Assembly: GCA_021160865.1 (NCBI GenBank)
Contig: JAGHBS010000217.1
Location: 1 to 5,690, forward strand
DNA: 5,690 nucleotides
Direction of reading: 5' to 3'
DNA from: Planctomycetota bacterium
GTDB lineage: Bacteria > Planctomycetota > Phycisphaerae > SM23-33
The translations under genes and the position numbers were made by a program. The notes below the pieces were generated by a model. That model saw only the letters and a program-made list of their open reading frames with translations, did no database searches and was not told the DNA's origin. This document shows, piece by piece, positions 5,447 to 5,690 of the stretch. Every line of letters begins with the position of its first letter. Position 1 is the first letter of the stretch.

Positions 5447-5690
5447 CTAATGAGGTTTCCTCCCTTTAAGCCGTGTATTTAGTACCGCGATCGGTACAAG
5501 TCGAACCCTACCGTAGCTGCTACCCCGGCTATGCAATTGACGAACCAATTTGCCATCTCCGTCGAGGATAAACGTTCCATCGATCGCGCCGATTACGGCG
5601 ATTGCCTCATTAGGAAGAAGACATATCGAGCCAGGTACACCCTTGCACCGATACTGCCAGAGTATATCACCTATACGATTTACCCGGAGG
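5447..5690 (-). CDS. C-terminal fragment of a beta-propeller-like protein (partial, enters from right edge)
   Basis: An open frame runs from codon 5689-5687 to TAG at 5449-5447, giving 80 residues with no start inside the window. The middle reads as a propeller blade: GDILWQY (residues 7-13), a short turn, LLPNEAIAVIGAIDGTFILD (24-43), then DGDGK (43-47). This resembles the 'G-x-I-L-W ... G-x-hydrophobic ... D-G-K' pattern of PQQ-like or NHL/WD-type repeats. A basic, non-repeat tail ends the protein. The frame is uninterrupted across the whole edge region while the two other minus-strand frames contain stops, which supports real coding. A role cannot be assigned from one blade. It is followed after 103 bp by ffh on the same strand, with no clear terminator between. 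Confidence 0.6.
   Translation of the reverse strand, partial: LRVNRIGDILWQYRCKGVPGSICLLPNEAIAVIGAIDGTFILDGDGKLVRQLHSRGSSYGRVRLVPIAVLNTRLKGRKPH

Overview
The window (5,690 bp, mid-GC) carries ordinary bacterial chromosomal genes, and every supported gene lies on the minus strand. The best guess for the host is an uncultured member of the Planctomycetes or a related PVC lineage. The grounds are a 23S rRNA gene with no 16S in front of it, a PF12831-type FAD oxidoreductase of a kind common there, and two genes (ffh and the methyltransferase) without a clear Shine-Dalgarno sequence. This placement is inference; the sequence does not prove it.

Right to left, in the direction of transcription, there are three blocks. 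(1) The C-terminal 80 codons of a gene entering from the right edge, with one beta-propeller-like repeat. (2) A tight four-gene run: ffh (SRP GTPase), a class I SAM methyltransferase, an FAD-dependent oxidoreductase and a GNAT acetyltransferase. The gaps are 57 bp, about 33 bp and a 4-bp ATGA overlap, so the last two are probably translationally coupled. (3) A 128-bp AT-rich gap with two candidate sigma70-type promoters, followed by tRNA-Ile(GAU), tRNA-Ala(UGC), a structured spacer of about 362 bp and the first ~162 nt of 23S rRNA, which runs off the left edge.

The ribosomal block is the most unusual part. It has the internal layout of an rrn operon (Ile-Ala-23S), but the position where 16S should be holds a protein gene and the block seems to start from its own promoter right at tRNA-Ile. 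This fits an unlinked rRNA arrangement in which the break fell between 16S and tRNA-Ile. The spacer holds a hairpin followed by a boxA-like element (antitermination layout), a large nested hairpin, and a 15-bp helix ending exactly at the predicted 23S 5' end.

No mobile element, CRISPR array, toxin-antitoxin pair or defence system is visible. The possible novelties are the split rrn layout with its self-folding 23S flank and the unexplained methyltransferase/oxidoreductase/acetyltransferase cassette behind ffh.
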